From Candidatus Omnitrophota bacterium (GTDB taxonomy: Bacteria; Omnitrophota; Gorgyraeia; Zapsychrales; JANLHA01), in contig JAHFFS010000115.1 of assembly GCA_023247815.1 (NCBI GenBank), forward strand, positions 1-5,119: a stretch of DNA of 5,119 nt, in the 5' to 3' direction. Within the stretch, counting starts at the first letter, position 1. Every line of letters starts with the position of its first letter. Under the pieces are notes generated by a model. That model did no database searches. It saw only the letters and a list, made by a program, of their open reading frames with translations, and had not been told where the DNA came from. Positions 1-5,119 of this stretch are shown piece after piece. A program made the translations under genes and the position numbers.

Positions 1-2
1 AA

Positions 3-716
3 CAGGCGATTGAAAATCTTTCGCATGTAAAAATCACCTCTCCCCAAAGCGCTTTGGACACCGTTAGCGACCGGGATTTTGTGATTGATCTCCTGCACAC
101 CTTATCGCTCATTGGGCTGCATCTGTCGCGCTTAGCCGAAGACCTGATCCTCTGGTGCACGAAGGAATTTGATTTCATTGATATCGACGAGAGTTTCTGT
201 ACCGGAAGTTCCTTGATGCCGCAAAAGAAAAACCCCGATGTCTTAGAATTGGTGCGCGGGTACACGGGGCGACTGTATGGCAATTATCAGAGTGTTATGG
301 TGATGATGAAAGGGCTGCCCTTGAGTTACAATCGTGATATGCAGCATGACAAAGAGCCTTTATTTGATTCGATCGAAATTGTTCAAAAAGAGCTTGCTGT
401 CATGGCCGCACTTTTGCAAAATATCACGTTTAAAAAAGACAAGATCGAAAAGCAACTTGATGATGAGACGCTGTATGCCACCGACATGGCCGACCATCTG
501 GTCAAAAAGGGAGTGGAATTCAAAAAAGCCCATCATATCATCGGTGAATTGGTGAGTTATAAAATCATGTCGGGTCAAAATATTGCTGATCTGGATGAAC
601 AAGAATTGACAAAAATCCACCCGTTTTTAAAATCGGTGGAGTTGAAAAAAATCATGAATCCTGTACAATCGGTCAATTCTAAAAAATCGATCAAAAAAAC
701 GAAATGGACATTTTAA
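3..716 (+). CDS. argH: Argininosuccinate lyase, C-terminal half (5' end outside window)
   Basis: This is the last 237 codons of argininosuccinate lyase, which splits argininosuccinate into arginine and fumarate in the last step of arginine synthesis; it is a cytosolic homotetramer. The frame is open from base 3 with no start, so roughly the first half of a protein usually near 460 residues is missing. Visible family marks, numbered from base 3, are LDTVSDRDF at residues 18-26 (family form NSLDAVSDRDF), HLSRLAEDLILW soon after, and the fumarase/aspartase superfamily signature GSSLMPQKKNP at 68-78, whose loop carries the catalytic serine. LVRGYTGRLYG follows. The end, SVNSKKSIKKTKWTF, matches the usual SVxSRxSxGGT tail except that the glycines are lysines. 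A TTG at 54 could be mistaken for a start, but homology continues upstream of it. The next gene, lysA, follows after 3 nt, implying co-transcription. The family call is near certain. Confidence 0.96.
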   Translation, partial: QAIENLSHVKITSPQSALDTVSDRDFVIDLLHTLSLIGLHLSRLAEDLILWCTKEFDFIDIDESFCTGSSLMPQKKNPDVLELVRGYTGRLYGNYQSVMVMMKGLPLSYNRDMQHDKEPLFDSIEIVQKELAVMAALLQNITFKKDKIEKQLDDETLYATDMADHLVKKGVEFKKAHHIIGELVSYKIMSGQNIADLDEQELTKIHPFLKSVELKKIMNPVQSVNSKKSIKKTKWTF

Positions 717-719
717 TTC

Positions 720-1976
720 ATGCACGACTTTCACTATAAAAGCAATGTTCTCTATTGCGAAGAAACGAAAGTAGCCGACGTTGCCAACGCCGTGGGGACA
801 CCGTTCTATCTTTATAGCCACCACACGCTGGTTGACCACTTCACAAAAATCCAAAAGGCCTTCGCGAAGATCAATCCTTTGATCTGCTTTGCCATGAAAT
901 CCAATGATAACCTAGCGGTCTTAAAAACCTTGGTGGATCAGGGGGCAGGGCTTGACATTGTCTCAGTCGGAGAACTTAAAAAAGCACTGAAGGTCAAAGC
1001 TGCCCCTAAAAAAATTGTTTTTGCCTCGGTGGGCAAAACCGAAGAAGAGATCGCTTTCGCGTTGCAGAAGGGAATTCTTTTATTTAACGTTGAATCGATC
1101 CCGGAACTTGATGAGATCAACAGAATCGCGAAAAAAACAAATAAAAAAGCCCAGGTGGCATTGCGGATCAACCCGGATGTCGCGGCCGCGACCCATGATT
1201 TCATCACCACCGGTACTCTAAAAAATAAATTTGGTATTGATTTGGCGTCGACCCGTGAGATCCTTAAAGGCCAGGGTCGTTACTCACACATCAACATATC
1301 AGGCTTGCATATTCACATTGGATCACAAATCGTCAAATCCGATCCTTTTGTCACGGCAATCAAAAAGGTCATCGAGTTTATCGCTGAATTACGCCAGGCT
1401 GGGATCAAAATCAAATACCTTGATATCGGTGGAGGGATGGGGATCATTTACAAAGATGAAAATCCGCAAACCGCGGAAGAGTTCGCTACGGCAATCTTGC
1501 CACACCTTGAAAAACTCGACCTGCAAGTGATCATGGAACCGGGACGTTTCATCGTTGGCAATGCTGGAATCTTTGTCACCAAAGTCCTTTATTTGAAAGA
1601 CAACGGATTCAAAAAATTTCTCATTGTCGATGGCGGCATGAACGATCTGATTCGGCCGTCGTTGTATAACGCCTATCACGATATCTGGCCGCTAAAGAAA
1701 ACCGCTAAAGAAAAAATTACGGTTGATGTGGTGGGCCCCATCTGCGAAAGCGGGGATTTTTTCGCGAAAGAGCGTTCCTTACCGATCATGGAAAAAAACG
1801 ACCTACTGGCGGTCATGAGCGCCGGGGCGTATGGCTATGTGATGTCCAGCAATTATAACGTGCGCTGTCGCGTGCCTGAAGTCATGGTCAAAGGCAAACA
1901 ATTTGATATCACCAAAAAACGAGAGACCTTCGCGGATTTGATCCGTGGAGAAAGCATCCCAGAGTTCTTAAAATGA
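720..1976 (+). CDS. lysA: Diaminopimelate decarboxylase
   Basis: This PLP-dependent, fold-type III (alanine-racemase-like) enzyme decarboxylates meso-diaminopimelate to L-lysine in the cytosol. Its 418 residues match the usual family length of about 415-420. The N-terminal barrel holds the PLP lysine K60 in CFAMKSNDNLAVL (family YAVKANxN). It also shows GLHIHIGSQI at 195-204, the phosphate-binding glycines LDIGGGMG at 234-241 and EPGR at 273-276. The C-terminal part has GPICESGD at 339-346, with the cysteine that reaches the partner subunit's active site, and AGAYGYVMSSNYN at 368-380. The start fits the family opening (DFHYKSNVLYCE) and lies 3 nt after the argH stop. No good Shine-Dalgarno is present, only a weak TGGA about 11 nt upstream, so translation is probably coupled to argH. 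Its stop overlaps the dapF start. No broken motif is seen, and confusion with ornithine or arginine decarboxylase is unlikely in this context. Confidence 0.97.
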   Translation: MHDFHYKSNVLYCEETKVADVANAVGTPFYLYSHHTLVDHFTKIQKAFAKINPLICFAMKSNDNLAVLKTLVDQGAGLDIVSVGELKKALKVKAAPKKIVFASVGKTEEEIAFALQKGILLFNVESIPELDEINRIAKKTNKKAQVALRINPDVAAATHDFITTGTLKNKFGIDLASTREILKGQGRYSHINISGLHIHIGSQIVKSDPFVTAIKKVIEFIAELRQAGIKIKYLDIGGGMGIIYKDENPQTAEEFATAILPHLEKLDLQVIMEPGRFIVGNAGIFVTKVLYLKDNGFKKFLIVDGGMNDLIRPSLYNAYHDIWPLKKTAKEKITVDVVGPICESGDFFAKERSLPIMEKNDLLAVMSAGAYGYVMSSNYNVRCRVPEVMVKGKQFDITKKRETFADLIRGESIPEFLK

Positions 1977-2806
1977 AAAAACAAAATTTGATCGATTTTC
2001 ATAAAATGGTTGGCGCGGGAAATGACTTTATTGTCATCGAGGCGAATAAGGGAATCGACTATAAAAAGTTAGCGGTTAAAATCTGTGACCGCAGCAACGG
2101 CATTGGTGCCGACGGACTACTGATTTTAGATCAATCAAAAAACGCGGATTTTCGTATGCGGATTTTCAACGCCGATGGGTCTGAGGCCGAGATGTGCGGG
2201 AATGGGGCCCGGTGCTTAGCCGCTTATATCGTTCGCTATAAAAAACCTAAAAGGAAATTGTTCACCATGCAAACCCTGGCCGGCATCATCCACGCCGAGG
2301 CCAAGGGAGAAATGGCGAATGTCCAATTGAGTGATCCGATTGACTATCGACCGAATTTGACGATCGACCTGAACGGAAAAACTTTGCAGGTGCATTATAT
2401 CGACACCGGAGTACCGCACACGATTGTTTATGTTGCCGATATTAAAAAAATCGATGTCAATTCCATCGGTGAAAAAATCCGTAACCATAAAGCATTTTCT
2501 CCTCGAGGAACCAATGCCAACTTTGTGGAACAATTGGACTCCAATTTGGTCGAGGTGCGCACCTTTGAACGTGGGGTCGAACATGAAACCAAAGCCTGCG
2601 GGACCGGAAGTGTCGCTTGCGCCCTGGTTTCTTTTCGGCAGGCATCGCCTGAAATCCTTAGTCAAAAACAGGCCAAAATGAACGTCTTAACCGCAAGCGG
2701 TGAAGTCTTGCAGATTCAGTTTGATTTAACCAACGGAACCATGACCAATGTTTGGCTGAAAGGCAGTGCCAAATTCATTGCTCATGGTCAGTATTATTTT
2801 ACTTAA
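1973..2806 (+). CDS. dapF: Diaminopimelate epimerase
   Basis: This cofactor-independent epimerase interconverts LL- and meso-diaminopimelate by a two-cysteine acid/base mechanism, supplying LysA and peptidoglycan synthesis. Its 277 residues are typical (E. coli about 274). The fold is a duplicated barrel with one catalytic cysteine per half. The first is C75 in NADGSEAEMCGNGARC (residues 66-81), the second C209 in ERGVEHETKACGTGS (199-213). The N-terminal substrate motif FHKMVGAGNDFIVIE (9-23) corresponds to FxKMxGxGNDF, and GIGADGLL (43-50) is also present. The ATG start overlaps the lysA stop as ATGA. The only purine-rich site, GGAG at 1947-1950, is too far away, so reinitiation after lysA is likely. 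Both cysteines and their neighbours are intact, so the enzyme should be active. The downstream gap to dapA is 65 nt from the stop. Confidence 0.97.
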   Translation: MKKQNLIDFHKMVGAGNDFIVIEANKGIDYKKLAVKICDRSNGIGADGLLILDQSKNADFRMRIFNADGSEAEMCGNGARCLAAYIVRYKKPKRKLFTMQTLAGIIHAEAKGEMANVQLSDPIDYRPNLTIDLNGKTLQVHYIDTGVPHTIVYVADIKKIDVNSIGEKIRNHKAFSPRGTNANFVEQLDSNLVEVRTFERGVEHETKACGTGSVACALVSFRQASPEILSQKQAKMNVLTASGEVLQIQFDLTNGTMTNVWLKGSAKFIAHGQYYFT

Positions 2807-2820
2807 ATTCGGGCGATCAA

Positions 2821-2844
2821 ACTTGACGTGCATAGTTGTCAAGT
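2821..2844. repeat. Short palindrome in the dapF-dapA gap
   Basis: ACTTGAC at 2821-2827 is a perfect inverted match of GTCAAGT at 2838-2844, with a 10-nt loop between. The stem does not extend outward and is not followed by a T-run, so it is not an intrinsic terminator. It lies 12 nt upstream of the dapA ribosome-binding site and does not cover it. The ACTTG/CAAGT core resembles the heptamer core of the dapB-dapL gap, which may be chance. A modest RNA hairpin or a protein-binding site is possible; neither can be shown here. Confidence 0.4.
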
Positions 2845-2855
2845 CAGGCGCTCTT

Positions 2856-2865
2856 AAGGAAGGGG
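2856..2865 (+). promoter_or_regulatory. Ribosome-binding site that sets the dapA start
   Basis: The purine run AAGGAAGGGG ends 6 nt before the ATG at 2872, a proper Shine-Dalgarno spacing. This supports 2872 as the dapA start and argues against the in-frame TTG at 2836, which would add 12 residues with no family similarity and no usable site upstream. Confidence 0.8.
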
Positions 2866-2871
2866 CCATCC

Positions 2872-3753
2872 ATGATTCGTGGGTCAATCGTTGCCATCGT
2901 CACACCCTTTAAAAATGGAAAAGTCGATGAGCCACAATTTAAAAAACTCATCGAGCAGCAGATCAAAAGCGGCACGCACGGGATCGTTCCCTGCGGGACG
3001 ACCGGAGAAACCCCAACCTTAACACAAAAAGAACACGAACTCGTGATCAAACTGGCAATTGACACCGTTAAAGGACGATTGCCGGTCATTGCCGGAACAG
3101 GATCCAACTCAACACAGGAAGCCATTGATTTAACCAAACATGCCGCTCAAGCTGGTGCTGACGCGGCCTTGGTTGTCAGCCCTTATTACAACCGCCCATC
3201 TCAGGAGGGGCTTTATCAACATTTTAAAGCGGTCGCTCAAAGCGTTTCTATTCCCATCATCCTCTACAACATTGCCGGTCGGACCGGCGTCAACATCGAA
3301 ACACCGACGGTGGCTCGTCTGGCCCAAGACTGTAAAAATATCATTGGGGTCAAGGAGGCATCTGGCTCGCTGGCTCAAATGCAAAGCGTTAAAGAGGAAT
3401 GCCCCAAAGATTTCCTGCTATTTTCCGGCGACGACGCCTTAACCCTGCCGGTTTTAGCGATCGGTGGTGTTGGGGTCATTTCGGTCGCCGCCAACATCAT
3501 CCCGCAGGATATCGTGGCCCTGATTGATGCTTTTGAAAGCAAAAATTTTGAAAAGGCTCGTCGTATCCATTTTAAAATGCTGCCGCTTTTCAAAGCATTG
3601 TTCTTAGAAACAAATCCGGTGCCGCTCAAAATGGCCATGGAGATGTTAGGGATGTGCTCAAGTGAAATGCGCCTTCCCTTGGTAGCGATGGGAAAAAACA
3701 ATACCGCAAAATTGAAGATAGCGTTGAAGGATTACGGTTTACTCAAACAATAA
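2872..3753 (+). CDS. dapA: 4-hydroxy-tetrahydrodipicolinate synthase
   Basis: This class I aldolase-type TIM-barrel enzyme condenses pyruvate with L-aspartate-4-semialdehyde, the first committed step to diaminopimelate and lysine. From the ATG at 2872 it has 293 residues, close to E. coli DapA (292). Schiff-base lysine K161 sits in IIGVKEASG. The catalytic triad is represented by T43/T44 in CGTTGETPTL (41-50), Y106 in SPYYNRPS (103-110) and Y132 in LYNIAGRTG, with carboxylate-binding R137 in that same motif. FSGDDAL (184-190) and the GGVGVISVAANI stretch (198-209) complete the barrel. These marks favour DapA over sialate lyase or KDG aldolase relatives, and the neighbouring dap genes agree. 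The opening MIRGSIVAIVTPF is the standard family start. DapA is often lysine-feedback-inhibited, but I cannot judge that here. dapB starts 10 nt downstream. Confidence 0.97.
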   Translation: MIRGSIVAIVTPFKNGKVDEPQFKKLIEQQIKSGTHGIVPCGTTGETPTLTQKEHELVIKLAIDTVKGRLPVIAGTGSNSTQEAIDLTKHAAQAGADAALVVSPYYNRPSQEGLYQHFKAVAQSVSIPIILYNIAGRTGVNIETPTVARLAQDCKNIIGVKEASGSLAQMQSVKEECPKDFLLFSGDDALTLPVLAIGGVGVISVAANIIPQDIVALIDAFESKNFEKARRIHFKMLPLFKALFLETNPVPLKMAMEMLGMCSSEMRLPLVAMGKNNTAKLKIALKDYGLLKQ

Positions 3754-3756
3754 GGA
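3752..3756 (+). promoter_or_regulatory. Ribosome-binding site that sets the dapB start
   Basis: AAGGA overlaps the last two bases of the dapA stop codon. It is 7 nt from the ATG at 3764 but only 1 nt from the in-frame ATG at 3758. The spacing therefore favours 3764, giving a protein that starts MIKLAVSG as the family usually does rather than MNMIKLAVSG. Confidence 0.75.
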
Positions 3757-3763
3757 AATGAAC

Positions 3764-4543
3764 ATGATCAAACTTGCAGTGAGCGGTTGTCACGGTCGGA
3801 TGGGAGAGCGGATCACCCATCTGGCTTTACAAGACACGGATTTTGAAGTGCGTACCCTTTTGGAGCACCACGATCATCCCAAAGCCAAAGATCCGATCGG
3901 ACACATCAAAATCAGCACCCAGCCCGACATGCTCAAAGGTTGTGACGTCTTAATTGAATTCACCACACCTGAAGCAACACTGAAACATCTTGAGGCCTGT
4001 CGAAAACATAAAGTCAAAATGGTGATCGGGACAACCGGATTTTCTGTGGAACAAACAGCCATCATTAAAAATGCCGGCCAAGACATCGCGATCGTTTTTT
4101 CTTCCAACATGTCGATCGGAGTCAACATTGTCTTTAAGCTCGCGGAACAATTGGGCAAGATGCTTCCAAAAGGGTTTGAGATCAAAATGACCGAAGCCCA
4201 TCACATCCACAAAAAAGACGCTCCGTCAGGAACCGCAAAAACTTTGGCCGACTATCTTAATAAACACGCGAAAAATAAAATTGCCTACCAAGACATAAGC
4301 GCGATTCGTGAAGGCGAAATCATTGGAGACCATAAAGTCATCGTCGAGAGTGATGAAGACACCATCATCCTCGACCATCACGCTAAGACCCGTGACATGT
4401 TTGCCAAAGGAGCTTTGGTCGCGGCAAAATTTCTTAAAAACAAAAAAACGGACTGTTTAACATGCAGGATGTGTTGGGAATTACTAACTAAAGTCTCATG
4501 TTGCAAGTCGCAAGTTTCATGTGTTTTAAAATTTATGCCATGA
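3764..4543 (+). CDS. dapB: 4-hydroxy-tetrahydrodipicolinate reductase, 3' end frameshifted
   Basis: DapB reduces DapA's product to tetrahydrodipicolinate with NAD(P)H. The uninterrupted frame gives 259 residues from 3764. The N-terminal Rossmann fold shows the dinucleotide motif SGCHGRMG (7-14), the domain-joining segment DVLIEFTTPEATLKHL (61-76), GTTGF (89-93) and FSSNMSIGVN (112-121). The catalytic segment EAHHIHKKDAPSGTA (144-158) carries H146 and K150, equivalent to E. coli H159 and K163. HHAKTRDMFAKGAL (205-218) follows. After K228 the frame turns into a cysteine-rich tail of 31 residues that matches no DapB and ends at 4543 inside the intergenic repeat. The expected tail GLFNMQDVLGITN lies in the -1 frame, ending with a TAA at 4489-4491. 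Adding one A to the A7 run at 4442-4448 restores a normal 242-residue protein. The cause may be a sequencing error, a real mutation or slippage. The catalytic part is intact either way. Confidence 0.93.
   Translation: MIKLAVSGCHGRMGERITHLALQDTDFEVRTLLEHHDHPKAKDPIGHIKISTQPDMLKGCDVLIEFTTPEATLKHLEACRKHKVKMVIGTTGFSVEQTAIIKNAGQDIAIVFSSNMSIGVNIVFKLAEQLGKMLPKGFEIKMTEAHHIHKKDAPSGTAKTLADYLNKHAKNKIAYQDISAIREGEIIGDHKVIVESDEDTIILDHHAKTRDMFAKGALVAAKFLKNKKTDCLTCRMCWELLTKVSCCKSQVSCVLKFMP
4442..4448 (+). other. A7 run at the dapB frameshift point
   Basis: Seven A's follow AAC in the dapB frame, which reads AAA AAA ACG from 4442. The conserved C-terminus is read only if one base is gained (eight A's) or the frame slips by -1 here. 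The heptamer AAAAAAC at 4443-4449 resembles the classic -1 slippery site, but it is out of phase with the dapB frame. Programmed ribosomal slippage is therefore not well supported; a homopolymer length error or polymerase slippage fits better. Confidence 0.8.
4450..4491 (+). other. Out-of-frame conserved C-terminal tail of DapB
   Basis: In the -1 frame relative to dapB, these bases encode GLFNMQDVLGITN and a TAA stop. The family ends in GL(Y/F)(D/N)MxDVLGL; E. coli, for example, has GLFDMRDVLDL. This is the true ancestral end of dapB, displaced by a one-base frame change just upstream. With this tail the dapB stop touches the first base of the intergenic heptamer array. Confidence 0.88.
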
Positions 4544-4569
4544 GACTTGGGACTTGCAACTTGCCACTT
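4491..4569. repeat. Inverted array of 7-bp repeats between dapB and dapL
   Basis: Two blocks of four heptamers face each other. The left block, 4491-4518, reads AAGTCTC, ATGTTGC, AAGTCGC, AAGTTTC. The right block, 4542-4569, reads GAGACTT, GGGACTT, GCAACTT, GCCACTT. The right consensus is GNNACTT and the left units are its complement, with the second unit differing by one further base. The blocks fold together: 4500-4521 pairs with 4539-4560 over 22 positions, with one G-U and one G-G, around a 17-nt AT-rich loop. No T-run follows, so this is not a standard intrinsic terminator. It may be a dispersed REP/MITE-like intergenic element or an RNA-stability hairpin between dapB and dapL; the sequence alone cannot decide. 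Confidence 0.8.
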
Positions 4570-4573
4570 ATTT

Positions 4574-4580
4574 GAGGAGG
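4574..4580 (+). promoter_or_regulatory. Strong ribosome-binding site of dapL
   Basis: GAGGAGG lies 5 nt before the ATG at 4586, the strongest Shine-Dalgarno in the window. A second in-frame ATG at 4592 would be 11 nt away and is less likely. The site lies just outside the upstream hairpin, so that structure need not block it. Confidence 0.85.
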
Positions 4581-4585
4581 GTTTC

Positions 4586-5119
4586 ATGAATATGGTTGCA
4601 TCATTAAAAATTGAAAAGGCTGATCGACTTAAAGAACTCCCACCCTATTTGTTTGTAGAAATTGACCGCGCCAAACGCCAAGCCAAAGAGGCCGGCAGTA
4701 ACATCATTGATTTAGGCATCGGCGATCCAGATACGCCAACACTTCCACATATCATCGAAGCCATGAAAAAGGCCATTGCCGATCCAGCCAATCATCGTTA
4801 CGCCTTTGACGCCGGCTTACCAGCGTTTCGTAACGCAGTGTCTGACTGGTTCAAGCGACGATTTTCCGTTGAGCTCGACCCTAAAAGTGAAATTTACCCG
4901 CTGATTGGTTCAAAAGAAGGGCTGGCTCATCTGCCCTTAGGGATCATCAATCCTAAAGATAAGGTCGCTCTGACTGATCCAGCCTACCCAGCCTATCAAG
5001 CCTCAATCATTTTTGCTGGTGGACGGATCATCCATATTCCCTTAAAAGAAAGCCAGGATTTTCTTCCCGATCTAAAAAAAATCGAAGAATTGAAAGACAT
5101 CAAAGCCATGTATGTCAAT
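4586..5119 (+). CDS. dapL: LL-diaminopimelate aminotransferase, N-terminal part (3' end outside window)
   Basis: This fold-type I PLP aminotransferase converts tetrahydrodipicolinate plus glutamate directly to LL-diaminopimelate, bypassing the acylated intermediates. The frame is open for 178 codons to the window edge; the family is near 390-410 residues, so about 45% is visible. Recognised parts are LKELPPYLFVEIDRAK (15-30), the GIGDPDTPTLPHI segment (44-56), NHRYAFDAGLPAFRNAV (69-85), WFKRRFSVELDP (88-99), the cofactor-binding segment PLIGSKEGLAHLPL (105-118) and the DPAYPAYQASIIFAGG stretch (131-146). GSKEGxAH with NHRY is characteristic of DapL and its close relatives. The PLP lysine should fall beyond the edge. 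Broad aspartate/tyrosine-type aminotransferases share the fold, but the motifs and the lysA-dapF-dapA-dapB context point to DapL. The start follows a strong Shine-Dalgarno. It completes the route from DapA to LysA without dapD, dapC or dapE. Confidence 0.92.
   Translation, partial: MNMVASLKIEKADRLKELPPYLFVEIDRAKRQAKEAGSNIIDLGIGDPDTPTLPHIIEAMKKAIADPANHRYAFDAGLPAFRNAVSDWFKRRFSVELDPKSEIYPLIGSKEGLAHLPLGIINPKDKVALTDPAYPAYQASIIFAGGRIIHIPLKESQDFLPDLKKIEELKDIKAMYVN

Noticed and set aside
54..716. TTG at 54 as a true start of a short argH-like gene
   Set aside because: The frame stays open to base 3 and the upstream residues align with the family before the SDRD motif, so this is an edge-truncated argH.
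2216..2665. 149-codon open frame on the minus strand within dapF
   Set aside because: It lies entirely inside a well-supported plus-strand gene, has no recognisable motif, and is an antisense shadow.
2836..2871. In-frame TTG start extending dapA by 12 residues
   Set aside because: The extension overlaps the palindrome arm, has no ribosome-binding site, and lies before the standard family opening; the ATG at 2872 has a good site 6 nt upstream.
4443..4449. AAAAAAC as a programmed -1 ribosomal frameshift site in dapB
   Set aside because: The heptamer is out of phase: the dapB frame reads AAA AAA ACG, so the usual tandem slip would put the upstream tRNA on CAA. No frameshift role for DapB is known to me, and a homopolymer length change explains it more simply.
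4501..4532. Possible promoter for dapL (TTGCAA and TAAAAT)
   Set aside because: The spacing is 20 nt and the -35 match is weak; both boxes fall in the heptamer array and its AT-rich loop, so the match is expected by composition.
4491..4575. Rho-independent terminator after dapB
   Set aside because: The hairpin is long enough, but no T-run follows either arm and the strong dapL ribosome-binding site comes directly after, so read-through within the operon is more likely.

Overview
The window is a compact, single-strand (+) block of amino-acid biosynthesis genes. It holds the 3' end of argH (argininosuccinate lyase), then lysA, dapF, dapA and dapB, and the first 178 codons of dapL, which runs off the right edge. 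All calls rest on family motifs read directly from the translations. No rRNA, tRNA, CRISPR array or insertion sequence was seen. There is no gene-free stretch longer than about 95 bases, and I found no convincing promoter or intrinsic terminator.

The dap/lys genes together cover the lower lysine/peptidoglycan pathway by the diaminopimelate aminotransferase route. DapA condenses pyruvate with aspartate semialdehyde, and DapB reduces the product to tetrahydrodipicolinate. DapL converts this directly to LL-diaminopimelate, DapF epimerises it to meso-diaminopimelate, and LysA decarboxylates that to lysine. With dapL present, the succinylase/acetylase genes (dapD, dapC, dapE) are not needed, and none is seen here. 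The upstream steps (aspartate kinase, semialdehyde dehydrogenase) are not in the window.

Layout: argH ends at 716 and lysA starts 3 nt later. lysA and dapF overlap by an ATGA. A 65-nt gap with a small palindrome precedes dapA, whose best start is 2872. dapB follows 10 nt after dapA, judged from its Shine-Dalgarno-supported start at 3764. A 94-nt gap after the ancestral dapB end carries an inverted array of 7-bp repeats and leads to dapL at 4586. The spacing suggests one transcription unit, possibly begun upstream of argH.

Two things stand out. First, dapB is out of frame at its 3' end: the conserved C-terminal tail lies in the -1 frame right after a run of seven A's, and the uninterrupted frame reads on into the repeat. 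Second, the dapB-dapL gap holds two inverted blocks of four heptamers (GNNACTT and its complement) that can fold into a 22-bp hairpin. I see no undescribed protein system; the genes are ordinary housekeeping enzymes.

Organism: a Gram-negative-type bacterium making meso-diaminopimelate, of moderate GC, with many AAA/AAT-rich codons. Clustered lysA-dapF-dapA-dapB-dapL next to argH fits an uncultivated lineage of the Planctomycetes-Verrucomicrobia-Chlamydiae neighbourhood, such as Omnitrophota. This placement is inference from gene order and the DapL route, not proof.
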